Source: an uncultured Gemmatimonadota bacterium (GTDB taxonomy: Bacteria; Gemmatimonadota; Gemmatimonadetes; Gemmatimonadales; GWC2-71-9). Taken from it: DNA of 6,409 bases. The notes beneath the pieces were generated by a model. The model did not search any database. It saw only the letters and a list, made by a program, of their open reading frames with translations, and was not told where the DNA came from. The DNA lies in NCBI GenBank assembly GCA_946479825.1, contig CAMLHU010000126.1, forward strand, positions 1-6,409, given 5' to 3'. Both the position numbers and the translations under genes were made by a program. Of the stretch, positions 5,395-6,409 are shown in pieces. The number at the start of each line of letters is the position of its first letter. Positions within the stretch are counted from its first letter, which is position 1.

Positions 5395-6078
5395 ATGCGC
5401 ATACTCGTCGTGGAGGACGACCGGAAGGTCGCGGGCTTCATCGAGCAGGGGTTGAAGGAAGAGGGGCACGTGGTGGACGTCGCCGGCGACGGCGAAGAGG
5501 GCACTACCCTCGCCCACGTGTACGACTACGACGTCATCCTGCTCGACGTCGTGATGCCGAAGAAGAACGGCTTCCAGGTGGCGCAGGAGCTCCGGCGCGA
5601 AGGGCGGAACACGCCGATCCTGATGCTCACCTCGCGGGACGCCACCGAGGACGTGGTCCGCGGGCTCGACGCCGGGGCCGACGACTACCTGAGCAAGCCC
5701 TTCCGGTTCGACGAACTCCTGGCGCGGATCCGCGCGCTGGTCCGCCGCGGCGGCGCCGAGCGGATGGAGACGCTCCGCTACGGCCCGGTCACGATGGACC
5801 GGCTCCGCCACAGCGTGGCCATCAACGACACGCCGCTCGACCTCACGCCGAAGGAGTTCCAGCTCCTTGAGTTCTTCCTCCTGCACCCGGAGGAGGTCGT
5901 GCGCCGGACCACGCTGCTCGAGAAGGTGTGGGACATGCACTTCGACCCCGAGAGCAACGTCGTGGACGTCCACGTGGGCAACCTCCGGCGCAAGCTGGTG
6001 GCGGCCGCCGGGGAGCAGCTCATCGCGACGGTGCGCGGCGTCGGCTTTTCGCTCCGCCGGGCGGCCGCCACCGCGTGA
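5395..6078 (+). CDS. OmpR-family response regulator, CusR/CopR-like
   Basis: The 227-residue DNA-binding regulator has an N-terminal receiver domain (1-116): acidic pair D8-D9, phosphoacceptor D51 in ILLDVVMP, T79 and K101 in the KPF motif. A C-terminal winged-helix domain (about 126-223) contains LTPKEFQLLEFF (150-161), the recognition-helix segment SNVVDVHVGNLRRKL (187-201) and the closing RGVGF (214-218). VWDMHFDPESNVVDVHVGNLR is characteristic of the CusR/CopR/PcoR branch, whose known members control metal-efflux genes. Phosphorylation by the upstream kinase is the obvious expectation. The start ATG 5395 gives the canonical MRILVVEDD opening. The stop at 6076-6078 overlaps the GTG of the downstream metal ATPase (GTGA), supporting a shared transcript and a role in metal or redox homeostasis. 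No binding site can be named. Confidence 0.96.
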   Translation: MRILVVEDDRKVAGFIEQGLKEEGHVVDVAGDGEEGTTLAHVYDYDVILLDVVMPKKNGFQVAQELRREGRNTPILMLTSRDATEDVVRGLDAGADDYLSKPFRFDELLARIRALVRRGGAERMETLRYGPVTMDRLRHSVAINDTPLDLTPKEFQLLEFFLLHPEEVVRRTTLLEKVWDMHFDPESNVVDVHVGNLRRKLVAAAGEQLIATVRGVGFSLRRAAATA

Positions 6079-6409
6079 CCGCCCCCGCTCGCCCCGTCGG
6101 GCTCGCGCGCTCGATGTCGTACCTGCGCCCCGTCGGGGCGCTTTTGTTTCTGCTGGCCGGCGCGGTGCTGCATTTCGCGCTGCCGGCCTGGGATACGGCG
6201 GTCTGGTACGCCGGGCTCCTGCTCATCGGGCTGCCGATCGTGGCCCGAACGCTCGCCGGGGTGGCGCGCGGGCATTTCGCGGCCGACGTCGTGGCCGCCC
6301 TGGCCATCCTGACGGCGCTGCTGCTCCGCGACCCGCTCCCCGGCCTGGTGGTGGCCCTGATGCAGACGGGGGGCGAGGCGCTCGAGCGCTACGCCGAGGG
6401 GCGGGCCTC
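6075..6409 (+). CDS. P1B-type heavy-metal ATPase, N-terminal part (cut by window end)
   Basis: The frame is open to the right edge; 111 codons are visible. ADVVAALAILTALLL (70-84) and VALMQTGGEALERYAEGRA (93-111) match the membrane entry of heavy-metal-translocating P-type ATPases just before the actuator domain. Hydrophobic segments lie at about 20-37, 43-58, 70-84 and 86-97. The segment before the first helix is only about 18 residues, so there is no N-terminal HMA or CXXC metal-binding domain. The metal-specifying CPC/SPC motif, the DKTGT site and the ATP-binding domain lie beyond the window, so the substrate (Zn/Cd/Co or Cu) is unknown. The start GTG 6075 is preferred for its GTGA overlap with the regulator stop; ATG 6114 (residue 14) is the alternative. 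Neither has a good ribosome site. A terminator-like hairpin lies inside the first codons. Confidence 0.85.
   Translation, partial: MTAPARPVGLARSMSYLRPVGALLFLLAGAVLHFALPAWDTAVWYAGLLLIGLPIVARTLAGVARGHFAADVVAALAILTALLLRDPLPGLVVALMQTGGEALERYAEGRA
6125..6149 (+). terminator. Intrinsic-terminator-like hairpin inside the ATPase start region
   Basis: GCGCCCC (6125-6131) pairs perfectly with GGGGCGC (6135-6141) around the 3-nt loop GTC, and TTTTGTTT (6142-6149) follows at once. It lies 46 bp after the regulator stop, where a terminator would be expected, yet falls inside the ATPase reading frame (codons for RPVGALLF). It may end most regulator transcripts, act as an attenuator of the ATPase, or be coincidental. 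Confidence 0.5.

Overview
The window is GC-rich throughout, with C or G at most third codon positions. It looks like a chromosomal stretch from a high-GC soil or sediment type bacterium. Gemmatimonadota or a relative is my guess, from the style of the GAF histidine kinase and the GC-rich heptamer repeats; no marker here proves a phylum. I see no phage, insertion sequence, CRISPR array or origin.

Layout. Positions 1-356 are mostly non-coding: a possible gene end at 1-38, then two heptamer tandem arrays in opposite orientation (43-182 and 246-350) around a 63-bp spacer. A minus-strand tRNA-Thr(UGU) follows at 357-429. Four minus-strand protein genes are then read from right to left: a tandem-domain universal stress protein (3990-3124), a small DUF2892 membrane protein (3110-2910), an MscS-type channel (2870-1917) and cysteinyl-tRNA synthetase cysS (1917-481). 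Short gaps and a 1-nt TGATG overlap suggest one operon.

From a 115-bp divergent intergenic region, the plus strand carries a soluble GAF histidine kinase (4106-5338), an OmpR/CusR-type response regulator (5395-6078), and the beginning of a P1B-type metal-transporting ATPase (6075 to the window end), whose GTG start overlaps the regulator stop codon.

How it may work together. The kinase GAF domain resembles the heme GAF-A domain of mycobacterial DosS/DosT, and the positions of the heme-ligand His and distal Tyr are kept. A gas or redox signal could therefore be passed to the OmpR-type regulator, which could act on the metal pump and perhaps on the divergent stress operon. This is inference. 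The most interesting regulatory detail is a terminator-like hairpin with a U-rich tail inside the first codons of the ATPase gene, made from rare codons. The most unusual non-coding feature is the pair of inverted heptamer arrays, which carry opposed G-quadruplex motifs.
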